DNA from: an uncultured Clostridia bacterium
GTDB lineage: Bacteria; Bacillota; Clostridia; Oscillospirales; CAG-272
Assembly: GCA_937884385.1 (NCBI GenBank)
Contig: CALGCW010000099.1
Location: 1 to 14,083, forward strand
Length of the DNA stretch: 14,083 nucleotides
Direction of reading: 5' to 3'
The first letter of the stretch is position 1. Every line of letters starts with the position of its first letter. Positions 12,988 to 14,083 of the stretch are shown one piece after another. Made by a program: the position numbers and the translations under genes. The notes below the pieces were generated by a model, which saw only the letters and a program-made list of their open reading frames with translations, did not search any database and had not been told where the DNA came from.

Positions 12988-13900
12988 TGCAGCACAGAGG
13001 ATAGATACCTTTATTGCCGAGCGCGAGGGCATCTCGCGCTCAGCGGCAGCTAAGCTCGTTGAGGGCGGTGACGTTCTCGTGAACGGAAAAGGTGTTTCCA
13101 AGAATTACAAGCTACGCGAGGGCGATAGTGTTGAGATAAGATATCCCGAGGTAGAGTCCTGTGAGACAGTACCGCAGGATATACCTCTTGACATCGTTTA
13201 TGAGGATGAGGATATAATCGTCGTCAACAAGCCGCAGGGAATGGTCGTCCATCCTGCCGCCGGTAATCCCGACGGAACGCTCGTTAACGCGTTGCTGTTT
13301 CATTGCGGTGAGTCTCTTTCCGGTATTGGCGGTGTTGCGCGTCCCGGGATCGTTCACAGGATAGACAAGGACACAAGCGGACTTTTGGTGGTTGCGAAAA
13401 ATGACAATGCTCACAATGAGCTCTCGGACCAGCTTAAGCGGCACGAGGTCAGCAGGGTCTATCACGCGATCGTTATCGGTCATCTCAAGGAGTCAAGCGG
13501 TACGGTCAACGAGCCCATCGGAAGGCACCCCATTGACAGAAAAAAGATGGCGGTGATCAAAAATGATGCGTACACCTCACGCGAGGCGGTCACTCATTAT
13601 AAGGTGATAGAGCGCTTCGACGGATTTGATTACGTACAGTGTGTGCTTGAAACGGGAAGGACTCACCAGATAAGGGTACATATGGCTTATCTCGGTCATC
13701 CGCTTTTAGGCGACGAGGTATATGGTGGCTCTAAGACGAGATTCCAGGCGCTTCACAAGGACTGTATTCACGGTCAATGCCTTCACGCGAAGGAATTGCA
13801 GCTCGTACATCCCAAAAGCGGAGAAGTGATGGTTTTTAGCTCCGAGCTTCCAGATAGTTTCAAAAAAGTAATCGATATTCTTGAAAAGGTCAGCAATTAA
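12953..13900 (+). CDS. RluD-type 23S rRNA pseudouridine synthase (RluA family)
   Basis: 315 aa cytoplasmic enzyme that isomerises uridine to pseudouridine in RNA, most likely 23S rRNA. Residues ~14-66 form an S4 RNA-binding domain (RIDTFIAEREGISRSAAAKL, then GKGVSKNYKLREGDSV). The catalytic domain carries VNKPQGMVVHPA (91-102) and the signature HRIDKDTSG (135-143) with catalytic D138, later the family motif ETGRTHQIRVHM and HPLLGDEVYGG. The ATG at 12953 is preferred; an in-frame TTG six bases upstream is possible. The start lies inside lspA with only weak ribosome-binding bases upstream, so translational coupling is likely. Whether it acts as RluD or a related paralogue (YlyB type) cannot be told here. 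A strong terminator follows. Confidence 0.94.
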   Translation: MKNVILKLTIDDAAQRIDTFIAEREGISRSAAAKLVEGGDVLVNGKGVSKNYKLREGDSVEIRYPEVESCETVPQDIPLDIVYEDEDIIVVNKPQGMVVHPAAGNPDGTLVNALLFHCGESLSGIGGVARPGIVHRIDKDTSGLLVVAKNDNAHNELSDQLKRHEVSRVYHAIVIGHLKESSGTVNEPIGRHPIDRKKMAVIKNDAYTSREAVTHYKVIERFDGFDYVQCVLETGRTHQIRVHMAYLGHPLLGDEVYGGSKTRFQALHKDCIHGQCLHAKELQLVHPKSGEVMVFSSELPDSFKKVIDILEKVSN

Positions 13901-13915
13901 CAAATAGTATTGATA

Positions 13916-13947
13916 AAAAACAGCTCCCGATTTTGGGAGCTGTTTTT
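13916..13947 (+). terminator. intrinsic terminator of the ileS-lspA-rluD operon
   Basis: ACAGCTCCC (13920-13928) pairs perfectly with GGGAGCTGT (13935-13943) around a 6-nt loop, with upstream A and downstream T runs extending the stem and giving the U-tract. Confidence 0.95.
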
Positions 13948-13985
13948 GTGTTGATTTCGTGGCGAGCCTTGGTAGTGCCGCATTT

Positions 13986-14076
13986 AAAATTTTGATTTAG
14001 CGGGGAGTTACTTTACTTAAAAGGTGTTACTTTTTTCGAGAAAAAAGTAACCAAAAAAGCTTTAATCAGCTTCGCG
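13986..14076 (-). repeat. dispersed hairpin-bearing intergenic repeat, copy B (inverted relative to copy A)
   Basis: Reading the minus strand, the block starts CGCGAAGCT (14076-14068) and continues with TTTTTTGGTT, a hairpin, GTAAC and TCCCCG-N-TAAATC, in the same order as 101-192. The hairpin here is stronger than in copy A: GTTACTTTTTTC (14026-14037) and GAAAAAAGTAAC (14040-14051), 12 bp around 2 nt. A-to-B differences inside the stem are compensating (an extra T/A and A/T pair in B), which suggests that pairing is maintained. It follows the operon terminator with no ORF and runs close to the window edge. Confidence 0.65.
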
Positions 14077-14083
14077 GCAAGAT

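Noticed and set aside
1..14083. CRISPR array, tRNA or rRNA genes, insertion sequences, phage genes
   Set aside because: No regularly spaced repeats, cloverleaf-like sequences, transposase or phage structural motifs were seen on either strand.

Overview
This window reads like the chromosome of a low-to-mid-GC, Gram-positive-type Bacillota, most likely an uncultured gut-type Clostridia. The reasons are strong AGGAGG-type ribosome binding sites, sigma-A promoters with 17-bp spacers, U-tract hairpin terminators, a T-box leader before ileS, and the yggS-sepF-ylmH division cluster next to ileS. Nothing in the genes indicates phage, plasmid or IS content. The window is almost fully coding and nearly all of it runs on the + strand.

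Layout. (1) 1-262 holds the possible tail of an upstream gene, a perfect palindrome, a ~90-bp dispersed repeat (copy A) and a promoter. (2) 263-1777 is a three-gene operon: nucleoside phosphorylase, a small zinc-ribbon protein and a HIT-family hydrolase. It ends at a hairpin shared with the convergent gene. (3) 1866-3215 is a divergent pair: a minus-strand 112-aa membrane protein and a plus-strand LexA-like repressor (XRE helix-turn-helix plus S24 self-cleaving domain). A near-perfect operator sits in one promoter and a degenerate copy with the same geometry in the other. (4) 3305-4896 is a two-gene unit: a D-2-hydroxyacid dehydrogenase and the mechanosensitive channel MscL. (5) 5009-9248 is a five-gene unit: miaA, a HlyD-like membrane adaptor, yggS, sepF and ylmH, with a possible internal promoter before sepF. 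(6) 9256-13900 is ileS under T-box control, followed by lspA and an rluD-type pseudouridine synthase. (7) 13986-14076 is a second, inverted copy (B) of the repeat seen at the start.

The core of the window is ordinary housekeeping: tRNA modification, tRNA charging, rRNA modification, Z-ring assembly and lipoprotein maturation. The parts most worth a second look are the LexA-like repressor with its divergently controlled small membrane protein, which resembles a stress-switched membrane effector; the zinc-ribbon protein of unknown role; and the inverted repeat copies at the two window ends. I did not see a clear new defence or mobile system. All calls come from reading the sequence by eye, without database searches.
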